Assembly (NCBI RefSeq): GCF_005869875.1
Contig: NZ_VAWG01000005.1
Location: forward strand, 124,001-188,000
Direction: 5' to 3'
Length of the DNA: 64,000 nt
Source: Paenibacillus pinistramenti
Lineage (GTDB): Bacteria > Bacillota > Bacilli > Paenibacillales > Paenibacillaceae
Shown: in pieces, positions 32,753 to 41,232 of the stretch
Position numbering within the stretch: position 1 is the first letter of the stretch
Layout: each line of letters opens with the position of its first letter
Program-made: the position numbers and the translations under genes
The notes under the pieces: generated by a model
Told to the model about the DNA's origin: nothing
Databases searched by the model: none
What the model saw: only the letters and a program-made list of their open reading frames with translations

Positions 32753-33453
32753 ATGATTACTCTTTATCCCGCTTCCGGGCGGAACGAGGCAGATCTGGAC
32801 TGGCTGCAGACCGGCAGAAGCTTTTCTTTTGGCGATTATCAGGACGAGAACAATATGGGCTTTGGCGTTCTGCGTGTCTTTAACGACGACTTTATCGCTC
32901 CGGGCCGCGGCTTTGGCGCCCATCCCCACAGCGACATGGAGATCGTCTCAATCGTGCTGTCGGGCCGGCTGCGTCATGAAGACAGCCTCGGCAACGAAGC
33001 GGTTACGACGTTCGGCGGTGTGCAGCGGATGTCGGCAGGCTCCGGGGTAATTCATACCGAGCATAACCCCTTGAAGGAGGAGACGGTTAATCTGCTGCAA
33101 ATCTGGTTTATGCCCGAGCAGCGGGGCAAGAATCCGTCTTATACGACAAGCCAGTTTGATCCGGAGCAGCTGAACGGCCGGCTCTTGCCCGTGGTCGCAC
33201 GTGAAGGCGGCGAGGCAGTCGCAGACATCGGCCAGGACCTGACGATCTATATGAGCAGGCTGCAGGCCGGAGAGCAGCTGTCCTTCCGCCAGGCGGCGGG
33301 GGCCGTATTTTTCTGTTTGTAATGGAAGGGAATATGGCGGTTCAGCAGGAGCATGAGCTCGGCAAACGCGATTCGGCCCGGATTGAAGGTCATACGGAGC
33401 TGGAACTGACAGCCAGGGACGATGTGTTCTTTATGCTGATTGATTTGCCGTAA
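32753..33453 (+). pseudogene. Pirin-family protein, frameshifted near its C-terminus
   Basis: The first frame (32753-33322) encodes 189 residues of a YhaK-like pirin: FGVLRVFNDDFIAPGRGFGAHPHSDMEIVS in part, with the metal-binding HPHSDME and IHTEHN motifs. It then meets a premature TAA. The normal continuation, RIFLFVMEGNMAVQQEHELG to FFMLIDLP, is found in the frame shifted by one base and ends at 33451-33453. Adding one G to the five-G run at 33298-33302 restores a full-length protein of about 233 residues. Pirins of this type act as quercetinases or redox-sensing cupins. Either this is a sequencing error in the homopolymer, or the gene is truly broken or phase-variable. Confidence 0.85.
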
Positions 33454-33500
33454 ATCCACATACAGCGGAATACTAAACGACAGGCGGGGAGGGCTAAATA

Positions 33501-33833
33501 ATGGCTGAACGTGTACTGGTCAAACACGCGGTTGCCGGGCGTCTGCTGCTGGATACCTCAAAGATGGAAGGCGTCCAGTATGAAATCGGCAATGACGGCG
33601 ACAGAATCGTCTTCGAACTCCGGGGCGTGCCGGCCGAAACCGGCAGAGACGTGGTGCGGCTGAAGGAGGAGCTGAATGTGTTCCGGTTTGAGGAACCCGA
33701 GCAGGGGGACACCATCAAACACTGGTACTATGTAAATTCAGGCGATAGCACGCAGTACGACGAAGTGAGCGGTGTGCTCCGCATCTCGGCAGCAGGAGAG
33801 ATCGTTTACCGGCCCAAGGATTACTGGGAATGA
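33501..33833 (+). CDS. Small conserved protein of unknown function
   Basis: A 110-residue, beta-rich soluble protein starting MAERVLVKHAVAGRLLLD. It has no Cys, no membrane segment and no recognisable catalytic motif. Its composition (regular alternating strands, acidic turns such as NDGDRIVFELRG) suggests a small beta-barrel or sandwich. A clear GGGGAGGG 10 bp upstream supports the start at 33501. It follows the pirin gene on the same strand after 47 bp, so the two may be co-transcribed, and a terminator closes the unit. I do not recognise a family. Confidence 0.7.
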   Translation: MAERVLVKHAVAGRLLLDTSKMEGVQYEIGNDGDRIVFELRGVPAETGRDVVRLKEELNVFRFEEPEQGDTIKHWYYVNSGDSTQYDEVSGVLRISAAGEIVYRPKDYWE

Positions 33834-33907
33834 GCCGGAACGAGTAAGGGTGAGCGGGAACGAACGGGAACGGGCAGCAGCCTATCTTATTTGAAAAATA
33901 AACACAA

Positions 33908-33952
33908 AAAAAGCCGGACGCTTCAATTTGAAACGAGGTCCGGCTTTTTGCC
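33908..33952. terminator. Bidirectional terminator
   Basis: AAAAAGCCGGAC at 33908-33919 pairs with GTCCGGCTTTTT at 33938-33949, serving the small plus-strand gene and the convergent SDR gene. Confidence 0.88.
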
Positions 33953-33972
33953 GTGTCAATCGCTGCCGCCCG

Positions 33973-34764
33973 TCAGCCGCGGAGCAGCGACTCCGCACCG
34001 TCTACATAAATTTCCGTCCCGGTTACATGGGAGGACTCGCCGGAGGCAAGGAACAGCACAACCTGGGCAACCTGCTCAGGGGAGCCCGGACCGTTCTCCA
34101 GCGGCTGGCTTCCTTCCGGATACTCCACCGGAATGACGATTTCCTTGAGGTCATCGGACGGGTATGTCCGCTCGTTGATATGGGTCTTGATTGCGCCCGG
34201 ACAGATGGCATTGACGCGGATCTTATATTGGGCCAGCTCTAGCGCAGCCATTTTCATAAAAGCAACCTGACCCGCCTTGGAAGAGGAATAAGCGGAGAAG
34301 CCGAAGCCGGAAAATACCCGGTTGCCGTTAATGGAGCTCGTAATAATGATGCTGCCGCCCTGCTTTTTCATATGCGGAATCGCATATTTGACCGTGGCAA
34401 ACGTCCCCCGGAGATCCGTGTTAATGGTCCGGTCCCATTCGTCAATTTCCATCGTCTCAATCGGTGCCATTGTCCCGTTAATGCCTGCATTGGCAAAGAC
34501 GACGTCCACCCGGTCTTCCTGCTCAGCAATCTGGCGGAAGGCCTGCTCAAGCGTTTCGGGCTTGGAAATGTCGCTTTCGATGACGGCAGCGGTGCCGCCC
34601 TTTTGCTCGATTTGGTTCTTCGTTTCATTGGCATGCTCCGCGGAGAAGTCGAGCAGATAAACCTTGGCCCCATGCTCGGCAAAAGCCAGCGCGGATGCCT
34701 TGCCGATTCCTGAACCTCCGCCTGTAACCACTGCAATTTGCCCCTCAAGTCTTTGTTCCGGCAT
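33973..34764 (-). CDS. Short-chain dehydrogenase/reductase (SDR)
   Basis: A 263-residue classical SDR: cofactor motif TGGGSGIG, the NAG motif (FANAGINGT), the catalytic Ser in IITSSINGN, and YSSSK with the catalytic Tyr and Lys. The acidic residue after the second strand (YLLDFS) suggests NAD preference. The C-terminal HVTGTEIYVDGAESLL is typical. The substrate is unknown. An in-frame TTG lies two codons upstream of the ATG at 34764; the ATG is preferred because AGGAGG is then 10 bp away. Monocistronic, divergent from the beta-glucosidase gene. Confidence 0.88.
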   Translation of the reverse strand: MPEQRLEGQIAVVTGGGSGIGKASALAFAEHGAKVYLLDFSAEHANETKNQIEQKGGTAAVIESDISKPETLEQAFRQIAEQEDRVDVVFANAGINGTMAPIETMEIDEWDRTINTDLRGTFATVKYAIPHMKKQGGSIIITSSINGNRVFSGFGFSAYSSSKAGQVAFMKMAALELAQYKIRVNAICPGAIKTHINERTYPSDDLKEIVIPVEYPEGSQPLENGPGSPEQVAQVVLFLASGESSHVTGTEIYVDGAESLLRG

Positions 34765-34992
34765 GTGCAAACAGCCTCCTTGATTTGTTATTGGAATAAT
34801 GGGCAGGATGCCTTCCCCTTACATTAACCCCCCGGTTCAGCGATGGAATCAACAGAGCCTGAAAAGTGCTTGAAATGTGCTTGAAATGCGCTGAAAGCGG
34901 CTAAGCAACAATTTGTTCAAATTTCGGCAAAAGTATGTATGACGCGGTCTATTTTTCAAGTTCAGGAGAAGGTTTGCTTCAAAATAAAATCA

Positions 34993-35021
34993 TTGCCCGT
35001 GGAATCGATTTCATCTACAAT
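34993..35021 (+). promoter_or_regulatory. bglA promoter with CcpA (cre) site in the spacer
   Basis: TTGCCC at 34993-34998 and TACAAT at 35016-35021 are 17 bp apart. Between them GTGGAATCGATTTCA (34999-35013) matches 14 of 15 positions of the cre consensus WTGNAANCGNWNNCW. CcpA bound here would block RNA polymerase, giving glucose repression of the beta-glucosidase. Confidence 0.78.
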
Positions 35022-35053
35022 AGGCTTGTATATTAAAGGAGGGAGACAGGTTC

Positions 35054-36397
35054 ATGACCAGCTTTAAATTTCCTGAAGACTTTATCTTTGGTTCAGCTAC
35101 TTCTTCGTACCAAATTGAAGGCGCATACAATGAGGGCGGCCGCGGCATGTCCATCTGGGACACTTTTGCACGCACGCCTGGCAAGGTAGAGAACGGCGAC
35201 ACGGGTGACCTGGCCTGCGACAGCTACCACCTCTATAAGGAAGATGTTCAGCTTTTGAAAAATATGGGGGCCAAAGCTTACCGCTTCTCTGTAGCCTGGC
35301 CGCGCATTATTCCGGACGGCGACGGGGCGGTTAACCAGGAAGGCCTGGACTACTACCACCGTCTGGTTGACGAGCTGCTGGCAAACGGCATTGAGCCGAT
35401 GTGCACGCTGTATCACTGGGATCTGCCGCAGGCGCTGCAGGACAAGGGCGGCTGGGAATCCCGCGAGACAATTGCGGCATTTGTCCGCTATGCGGAGACC
35501 ATGTTCAAATCTTTTGAAGGCAAAATCAAGAACTGGCTCACCTTCAACGAGCCTTGGTGCGTTTCTTTCCTGTCCAACGAACTGGGCGCGCATGCGCCGG
35601 GCAAGACCGATTTCCAGGCCGCACTTGACGTAGCTCACCACCTGCTGGTTGCACACGGCGAAACCGTTAAACGGTTCCGGGAGCTTGGCACAGAAGGCTC
35701 GATCGGCATCGCGCCGAACACGGAATGGTTTGAGCCGTTCACGAACAGTCAGGAGGATATCGACGCCTGCGCGCGCCGCAACGCTTATTTTAACGGCTGG
35801 TTCTTCGATCCTGTGTTTAAAGGACAATACCCGCAGCTCGCTCTGGACTGGTACAAATCCAAAGGCTATGAGCCTCCGGTTCAGCCTGGCGATATGGAGA
35901 CCATCTGCCAGCCGATCGACTTCCTGGGCATCAACTACTACACAGGCGGGATCGGCCGGAACAATCCGGACGAAGGCATCCTGGAGTTTGAAGTGGTGGA
36001 TGCAGCGTTTGATAAGACCGATTTTGACTGGAACATCTATCCGCAGGGCTTCTACTCCGTTCTGACCTGGGTAAAAGCCAATTACGGCGATATTCCAATC
36101 TATATCACAGAGAACGGTGCTTATTATGAGTCCGAAGAGGACAATGGCCAGTACCGCGATCCGAAGCGGATCGAATATCTGCGCAAGCACCTGATTCAGC
36201 TGAACCGCGCGATTGCCTCCGGCGTGAATGTCAAAGGCTACTTCCTATGGTCTTTGATGGACAACTTTGAGTGGGCATTCGGCTACAGCAAGCCGTTTGG
36301 CCTGGTGCATGTCGATTTCAAAACGTTCAAACGCACGCCTAAAGACAGCTACTACTGGTACAAACAGGTTATTGCGAACAGCGCGCTTGAATCCTAA
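35054..36397 (+). CDS. bglA: Glycoside hydrolase family 1 beta-glucosidase
   Basis: A 447-residue GH1 enzyme of normal length. It opens with [18 protein letters not shown], has the acid/base Glu166 in TFNEP and the nucleophile Glu353 in YITENGAYY, plus the subsite residues [17 protein letters not shown]. No signal peptide: it acts in the cytoplasm on cellobiose or other beta-glucosides taken up unphosphorylated. The absence of a phospho-binding Ser-x-Lys-type loop is not certain, so a 6-phospho-beta-glucosidase is less likely but possible. It is a single gene with AAAGGAGG before the ATG, controlled by a promoter carrying a cre site. Confidence 0.93.
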   Translation: MTSFKFPEDFIFGSATSSYQIEGAYNEGGRGMSIWDTFARTPGKVENGDTGDLACDSYHLYKEDVQLLKNMGAKAYRFSVAWPRIIPDGDGAVNQEGLDYYHRLVDELLANGIEPMCTLYHWDLPQALQDKGGWESRETIAAFVRYAETMFKSFEGKIKNWLTFNEPWCVSFLSNELGAHAPGKTDFQAALDVAHHLLVAHGETVKRFRELGTEGSIGIAPNTEWFEPFTNSQEDIDACARRNAYFNGWFFDPVFKGQYPQLALDWYKSKGYEPPVQPGDMETICQPIDFLGINYYTGGIGRNNPDEGILEFEVVDAAFDKTDFDWNIYPQGFYSVLTWVKANYGDIPIYITENGAYYESEEDNGQYRDPKRIEYLRKHLIQLNRAIASGVNVKGYFLWSLMDNFEWAFGYSKPFGLVHVDFKTFKRTPKDSYYWYKQVIANSALES

Positions 36398-36421
36398 ACC
36401 GGGTGAATCGCATTAATAATA

Positions 36422-36462
36422 GAAAGACCTCCTGCAGGCTGCGGGAGGTCTTTCGCAATTTT
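36422..36462. terminator. Terminator between bglA and the convergent lyase gene
   Basis: GAAAGACCTCC (36422-36432) pairs with GGAGGTCTTTC (36444-36454), then GCAATTTTT. Confidence 0.88.
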
Positions 36463-36501
36463 TCGCATATTCTTTCACATAATCTTTCACATGCTCATGA
36501 C

Positions 36502-37710
36502 TCAGCTGCCGCTTGTGAACCGCTCCATGGCGACATTCAGGCGCTGAAGGGCTTCATCGACGATGCTGCGCGGACAGGCCAGATTCATCCGCATAAAGCC
36601 TTCGCCTTCCCGGCCAAAGGAGGCGCCGCTGTTGAGTCCAAGGCGTGCCTCCTTGATCATGAAGGCGCTCAGCTCATCGGCAGTCAGGCCGAGTGGGCGG
36701 AAGTCGAGCCAGAGCAGGTAGGTCGCTTCCGGCAGGTGAGCCGTGACGAGCGGGCTGCCGTCCTTATTTTTGTAACGGGTGATATGCTGCAGTACCCCTT
36801 CCATATTAGAACGGATATAGTCCAGGCATTCGTCCAGCCACTCATCCCCGTGGGTATAAGCCGCTTCGGCTGCAGTCAGTCCAAAAATTCCCGCCTGGCC
36901 CGCTTCATATGTGCTGAGCTGGTCTTTGAATTTGCTGCGCAGTTCCGGATTGTGAATGATGATATTGGACGTGTTCAGCGCGGCCAAATTAAAGGTTTTG
37001 CTTGGGGCCGTACAGATGATGGAGTGCTCCTTCGCCTGTTCGGACAACGCTGCGAAAGGCACATGGACATTCGGACTGAAGGTCAGGTCAGCGTGAATTT
37101 CATCCGACACGACCAGCACGTTATAGCGTTCGGCCAGCTCGTGCAGAGCCGACAGCTCATCACGCGTCCAGACGCGGCCGACCGGATTGTGCGGACTGCA
37201 CAGAATCAGCATTTTGGCCCTGCCGGCTTCGCCGTTCATCAGGCTTTCCAGCTGTTTGAAATCCATCTCGTACCGGCCTTCCTGATTCCGCAGGAGCGGG
37301 TTCAGGAGCAGCTTCCTGCCGAGGTTGTTCACGACTCTTGCAAAGGGAGGGTACACCGGAGGCTGAATGATGACTTCCTCTCCGGGTGAAGTGAAGGCGC
37401 CGACAAGATGAAACAGGGCGGGAACCACCCCGGGTGCATGCACGACAGCCTCGGGATCGACCTGCCATTGATGTCTTCTTAGCATCCATCCCGCAACCGC
37501 TTCTCTGTAGCTGTCGCCCAGAAAGCTGTATCCAAATACGCCATGCTCCGCCCTCTCATGAAGGGCCTTGATGACGGCTTCAGGAGCTCTGAAATCCATA
37601 TCGGCCACCCACATCGGCAGCACATCCCCGCTTCCAAAAATATGGTCCAAATCATCCCATTTCTCTGCAGAAGTGTTTCTACGGTTGACCGGTGTATCGA
37701 ACATTGACAT
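36502..37710 (-). CDS. MalY/PatB-family PLP-dependent cystathionine beta-lyase or aminotransferase
   Basis: A 402-residue fold-type I PLP enzyme. It starts with FDTPVNRRNTSAEKWD and LPMWVADMDF, typical of MalY/PatB; the PLP lysine is Lys238 in CTAPSKTFNLA, with Asp203 (VVSDEIHADL) pairing with the pyridine nitrogen and HNPVGRVW binding the cofactor. Such enzymes cleave cystathionine or cysteine conjugates by C-S lysis; in Bacillus PatB also acts on cysteine thioethers. The ATG at 37710 follows AGGAGG at 9 bp. Monocistronic and convergent with bglA. Confidence 0.9.
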   Translation of the reverse strand: MSMFDTPVNRRNTSAEKWDDLDHIFGSGDVLPMWVADMDFRAPEAVIKALHERAEHGVFGYSFLGDSYREAVAGWMLRRHQWQVDPEAVVHAPGVVPALFHLVGAFTSPGEEVIIQPPVYPPFARVVNNLGRKLLLNPLLRNQEGRYEMDFKQLESLMNGEAGRAKMLILCSPHNPVGRVWTRDELSALHELAERYNVLVVSDEIHADLTFSPNVHVPFAALSEQAKEHSIICTAPSKTFNLAALNTSNIIIHNPELRSKFKDQLSTYEAGQAGIFGLTAAEAAYTHGDEWLDECLDYIRSNMEGVLQHITRYKNKDGSPLVTAHLPEATYLLWLDFRPLGLTADELSAFMIKEARLGLNSGASFGREGEGFMRMNLACPRSIVDEALQRLNVAMERFTSGS

Positions 37711-37855
37711 GAAGCATGTCCTCCTTTGTGATTTGAACCAGATGATAAGTTCAGTCTAAGCGAATTGTTTATTTTTATCAAAAAGAGAGGCGGTCCGCTG
37801 GCTCTGCTAAACTACCATTATTTACTCCATGCCGCTCTGGAAGACATTTGGTAAC

Positions 37856-37945
37856 ATAGACTTATCCCGGTAGAGCTGCAGGTCGGTAGATTTACCGATT
37901 GGCAGATCATTGCCGGCAGACTTACCGATAAAGAAGAGCGAGGGA
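37856..37945 (+). repeat. Three imperfect 30-bp direct repeats upstream of the SLH-GH18 gene
   Basis: GACTTA, GATTTA and GACTTA cores occur at 37859, 37889 and 37919, exactly 30 bp apart, with surrounding similarity (copies two and three share GYAGAYTTACCGAT). A short palindrome TCGGTA-GATT-TACCGA lies at 37883-37898. The register suggests binding on one face of the helix, just before the start codon at 37956. Confidence 0.5.
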
Positions 37946-37955
37946 TCTATCATCT

Positions 37956-39578
37956 ATGAATCGTTGGCTGAAAGCCGCTGCTGCTTTATGTCTGGGGGCA
38001 GGGATCTGCTCCGTAACTCTATCTATTCAAGCTCCGGCTGTCAGCTGGGCGGCGACTGCTGCGTCATCCTTTCAGGATATTGACGGCAGTTTCGCGAAAT
38101 CGGCTATTTTAGACTTATATCAGCGTAAAATTATAGAAGGAACGGCCGCAGGCACCTTTTCCCCGAAAAAGGTCATGACCCGGGCTGAAGGAACCAAGGC
38201 GATGATGGAGCTGCTGAAGCTGGAGCCTGCGGACGGCGGCATACCGGCCTTTCAGGACGTTTCACGCAGTGCCTGGTATTATGGATACGTGCAGGCGGGC
38301 GTATATTTAGGATTGGCGCAGGGTAAAGGCAGTGGAAAATATATGCCGGACGCCGGGGTTACCCGCCAGGAGCTGGCGGTCTGGCTGATCCGTTTCTTGA
38401 AGGAAACGGCTTCTTCCGGGAGTCTTTCTGCCCTTTATTCCGATGCGGATGAAGTGGCGGACTGGGCCGCGGCATCGGTTTATACCGTTCAGAAGCTGGG
38501 GCTGATGGAGGGGGCGGACGGCCGCTTCCGCCCGAATGATGCTGTCACGCGGGAGGAAATGGCGGCGGTGATGGACCGCATTATTACCGATGAAACCTAC
38601 GGGAGCCAGATTTCGGCTGAGGTGTCTGAACCGATTCAGCTGGGCTGGCAGTTCGGGCAGACGGATGAGGAGTTTAAGGCAAGCATTTCCGCATCCAGTA
38701 TAAATGTGATTGTGCCAAGATGGTATTTTCTGAACAGTGACGGCACTTTGGAGAATGGAACGAAGACGGCGCTGGCCAGCTGGGCCAAATCGACCGGACG
38801 GAAGGTCTGGCCGCTTGTAGGGAACCGCTCCGATGCGGAGTCGACCCATGCCATGCTCGCAAGCTCTGCGAAAGCGGAGCAGACAGCGGCGGCGCTCGCG
38901 GGTTACGCGGCAGCCTATAAGCTGGACGGGCTGAACCTTGACTTTGAGAACGTGCTGCCTGCCGACCGCAGTGCGCTGACTTCCTTTGTCGCCAATCTGG
39001 CAGGGAAGCTTCATCAAGCCGGCAAAACCTTGTCCGTATGCGTATCGCCCGATTTGGCGTCGGACTGGACCGCAGCCTTTGATTATGCGGCTCTGGCCAA
39101 AAGTGCGGATTATATGGTGCTGATGGGCTATGATGAGCACTGGAGCAGTGATCCGGAGCCCGGCTCTGTCGCTTCGTTCGGCTGGGTGCAGTCCGGACTG
39201 GACAAGCTCATTAAACAGGCTGGAGCCGCAAAGGTCATCTTCGGGATGCCGCTCTATACCCGGGACTGGTCCCTGAAGTGGAACGGAAGCGCCAGCGCCT
39301 CGGAAGATCTGACATTAAACGAGCAGAATGCGAGAATGACGCGCTATGGCATTTCCTGGTCCTGGAAGGCGGATATCGGACAGTATACTGCTTCCTATCA
39401 GACTAATGGTGTTCAGCATAAGATCTGGCTGGAAGACAGCCGCTCCCTGACGCTGAAATACCGGATGGGCAGCAGCAGAAAGATTGCCGGCTTCGCTTAC
39501 TGGGCGATCGGCGGCGAACAGCCCGGCTTATGGCAGGCTCTGGACAATGCAGAGCGGTTTGACGGCTATACGTTCTAG
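37956..39578 (+). CDS. SLH-anchored glycoside hydrolase family 18 protein
   Basis: A 540-residue exported protein. A signal peptide ends near residue 33 (SWAATA). Three SLH repeats follow (about 37-90, 100-150, 160-215), each with the FxDI/W-A...MTRAE-type pattern. The GH18 domain (about 228-535) contains the active-site motif DGLNLDFE with Asp324, Asp329 and the catalytic acid Glu331; the usual middle Asp is Asn327, as in YaaH-like spore and cell-wall enzymes. Later MVLMGYDEHW and FAYWAIGGEQPGLW are also characteristic. Likely a wall-bound N-acetylglucosaminidase acting on peptidoglycan. SLH domains at the N-terminus rather than the C-terminus are less common. Confidence 0.92.
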   Translation: MNRWLKAAAALCLGAGICSVTLSIQAPAVSWAATAASSFQDIDGSFAKSAILDLYQRKIIEGTAAGTFSPKKVMTRAEGTKAMMELLKLEPADGGIPAFQDVSRSAWYYGYVQAGVYLGLAQGKGSGKYMPDAGVTRQELAVWLIRFLKETASSGSLSALYSDADEVADWAAASVYTVQKLGLMEGADGRFRPNDAVTREEMAAVMDRIITDETYGSQISAEVSEPIQLGWQFGQTDEEFKASISASSINVIVPRWYFLNSDGTLENGTKTALASWAKSTGRKVWPLVGNRSDAESTHAMLASSAKAEQTAAALAGYAAAYKLDGLNLDFENVLPADRSALTSFVANLAGKLHQAGKTLSVCVSPDLASDWTAAFDYAALAKSADYMVLMGYDEHWSSDPEPGSVASFGWVQSGLDKLIKQAGAAKVIFGMPLYTRDWSLKWNGSASASEDLTLNEQNARMTRYGISWSWKADIGQYTASYQTNGVQHKIWLEDSRSLTLKYRMGSSRKIAGFAYWAIGGEQPGLWQALDNAERFDGYTF

Positions 39579-39601
39579 GCAAATTCCCGGATAAATGAAC
39601 A

Positions 39602-39661
39602 AAGGGCATCCAGACAGCAGACCCGGCAGGGTCGCGTTGCGTTGGATGCCCTTGCTTTTTT
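39602..39661. terminator. Terminator after the SLH-GH18 gene
   Basis: GGGCATCCA (39604-39612) pairs with TGGATGCCC (39643-39651), followed by TTGCTTTTTT. Confidence 0.75.
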
Positions 39662-39677
39662 GGGGGCTGCGGATTAT

Positions 39678-39919
39678 TTATTTCGGCAAGGTTGCCATCA
39701 TCGGATAAAATTCCGTTGTCATCACTCCAGCGATAACAGCAGGGTCCTCAGCGATGAGCTGCGGAACTTGGTCTGCGTTTTCAACTTGACCAGAGCAATG
39801 CCCTGATTCTGCTTCTCCGTCCAATACGAAATGTGCTGAAGCATAATCTTCCGTTCTTCTTCGGTCAAATTCTGAGGGAAATTTGTTTTGAGCGGCGTGG
39901 ACCATAACATGAAGTGCAA
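39678..39919 (-). pseudogene. YCII-domain protein with internal deletion and frameshift
   Basis: The first part (from about 39919) reads HFMLWSTPLKTNFPQNLTEE, MLQHISYWTEKQNQGIALV, matching the N-terminal half of YCII-related proteins. The rest of the family pattern, VENADQVPQLIAEDPAVIAG then TTEFYPMMATLPK, continues in another frame to the stop at 39678-39680. The central GPV..PKG..G segment is missing at the junction near 39785-39795. Total length is about 80 codons against the usual 95-100, so roughly 45 bp were lost, also shifting the frame. No intact copy is seen nearby. Confidence 0.75.
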
Positions 39920-40070
39920 TTTTGCAATTTTTCTGGATTGCTGTTTGGCTGGTTATCAGACACGATGAAAAATCTCCATTAACCCAAATTTGGATGTCTT
40001 GGTCATGATAAAGAGCGGACGATACTAGGAAGTCTGGTTCCGCCGCATAATCCGAGGCTCCCTCTCTGTA

Positions 40071-41027
40071 TCAAGTTTCATATAAAATTTGGCCTGTCAG
40101 CGACAAGTCATAGCCGGAAATGGAGCGCAGCTCGTTCTGAAAGGCTTCAGACCGTATAATGCGCACTACCGCATCCGTCCATTCCTGCGTTTCTTTCTTC
40201 TTCAGCAGGACGAGATCATAACGCTCCAGAGTCAGCGGGACAAAGTCGACAGTCCCTACAGTCATGGCCGCTTTCTCAATTCCGACGCCGACATCGGCTT
40301 CGCCGGAAGCCACTTTCCCCGCAACGCCAAGGTGATTGGATTCCTCAGAGTCATACCCTTCAATTTGGCTGGCAGGAATGCCGTGAAGGCGGAGCTGCTC
40401 GTCCAGCAGCACACGGGCGCCTGAGCCTTTTTCCCTGTTGACCAGCCGGAGACCGGGCCGCTTCAAATCCTTCCACCCGCTGAGCCCGTCCGGATTTCCC
40501 TTGGGAACATAGAAGCCGGCCTTGCGGCCCAGCAGGTTGATCACCATGCAGGAGAAGCCGCCGAGAAGCTTGCGGATATAGGGGAGATTATATTCACCGG
40601 TATCTCCGTCAAAGAGATGCGTGCTGACAATGTCCGCTTCCCCGCGGTACATCGAAATAAGACTGTCCAGACTCCCTGCGAAAGAGCGGAGCGGCCTGAT
40701 GCCGGGGATGCCTTTTTCCATATGCTTGGCTAAAATATCAAGGCTGACATCCTGGCCGGTGATCACCAGGGAACGGGGACCGCTTTGGCGGGGCGGGGAC
40801 ACCGGTGAAGCAGGGAAGTCGCGCTCCGCCAGGGGCGGGGAATCGATCCGGGCTGCGGCTTTCGAACGATTCTTGTAAGCTTCCAGATCCGCCGCGTCCA
40901 CACGCATTTGCTTGCCGACCCGGTAAGCGGGGAGGTCGCCTTTTTTAATCAGATCATAGACGGTCAATTTGGATATTTTGAGAAGCTTGGCAATTTCTTC
41001 AGTGGTGTAGGATATATCGCTGGACAT
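40071..41027 (-). CDS. YvgK-like molybdate regulator: excisionase-type HTH plus substrate-binding domain
   Basis: A 318-residue protein. Residues 1-55 are a MerR/excisionase-family helix-turn-helix (YTTEEIAKLLKISKLTVYDLI, RVGKQMRVDAADLEAYK; cited separately). Residues about 85-315 form a periplasmic-binding-protein-like ligand domain (SLDSLISMYRGEADIVSTHL, NREKGSGARVLLDEQL, GEADVGVGIEKAA) without a signal peptide, so it is a cytoplasmic sensor. The same combination is encoded by yvgK beside the molybdate transporter genes in Bacillus. It is divergent from modA, with a 205-bp gap holding direct repeats that may be its binding sites. The ligand is probably molybdate or a molybdenum-cofactor-related compound. 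Confidence 0.88.
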   Translation of the reverse strand: MSSDISYTTEEIAKLLKISKLTVYDLIKKGDLPAYRVGKQMRVDAADLEAYKNRSKAAARIDSPPLAERDFPASPVSPPRQSGPRSLVITGQDVSLDILAKHMEKGIPGIRPLRSFAGSLDSLISMYRGEADIVSTHLFDGDTGEYNLPYIRKLLGGFSCMVINLLGRKAGFYVPKGNPDGLSGWKDLKRPGLRLVNREKGSGARVLLDEQLRLHGIPASQIEGYDSEESNHLGVAGKVASGEADVGVGIEKAAMTVGTVDFVPLTLERYDLVLLKKKETQEWTDAVVRIIRSEAFQNELRSISGYDLSLTGQILYET

Positions 41028-41060
41028 GGCGGGGCCTCCTTTGTTAGTGCTGGCTCAAGC

Positions 41061-41100
41061 GTTAAGCCTTATCCGTTGTTCTTGTTAAGCCGTATCCGTT
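41061..41100. repeat. Two 17-bp direct repeats upstream of the regulator gene
   Basis: GTTAAGCCTTATCCGTT at 41061-41077 and GTTAAGCCGTATCCGTT at 41084-41100 differ at one base and are 23 bp apart. They may be operator sites or a local duplication. Confidence 0.75.
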
Positions 41101-41152
41101 CTGGCATGTTCATTTATTTTACCATAACCCTGGAATAAATCCGTGAAAAGGA

Positions 41153-41182
41153 TTTACAAGCTTCATTTCATGCAGGTATAAT
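41153..41182 (+). promoter_or_regulatory. modA promoter
   Basis: TTTACA at 41153-41158 and a perfect TATAAT at 41177-41182 are 18 bp apart; transcription would start near 41189. Confidence 0.68.
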
Positions 41183-41191
41183 CATGTCAAT

Positions 41192-41218
41192 TATAACTGT
41201 TTATAACTAAATATAACT
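41192..41218 (+). promoter_or_regulatory. Three TATAACT repeats in 10-bp register before modA
   Basis: TATAACT occurs at 41192, 41202 and 41212, that is once per helical turn, right after the predicted transcription start and before the ribosome binding site at 41223-41227. A protein binding here would block elongation or translation; the divergent HTH protein is the obvious candidate. Confidence 0.6.
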
Positions 41219-41232
41219 ACATAGGAGGCGCT

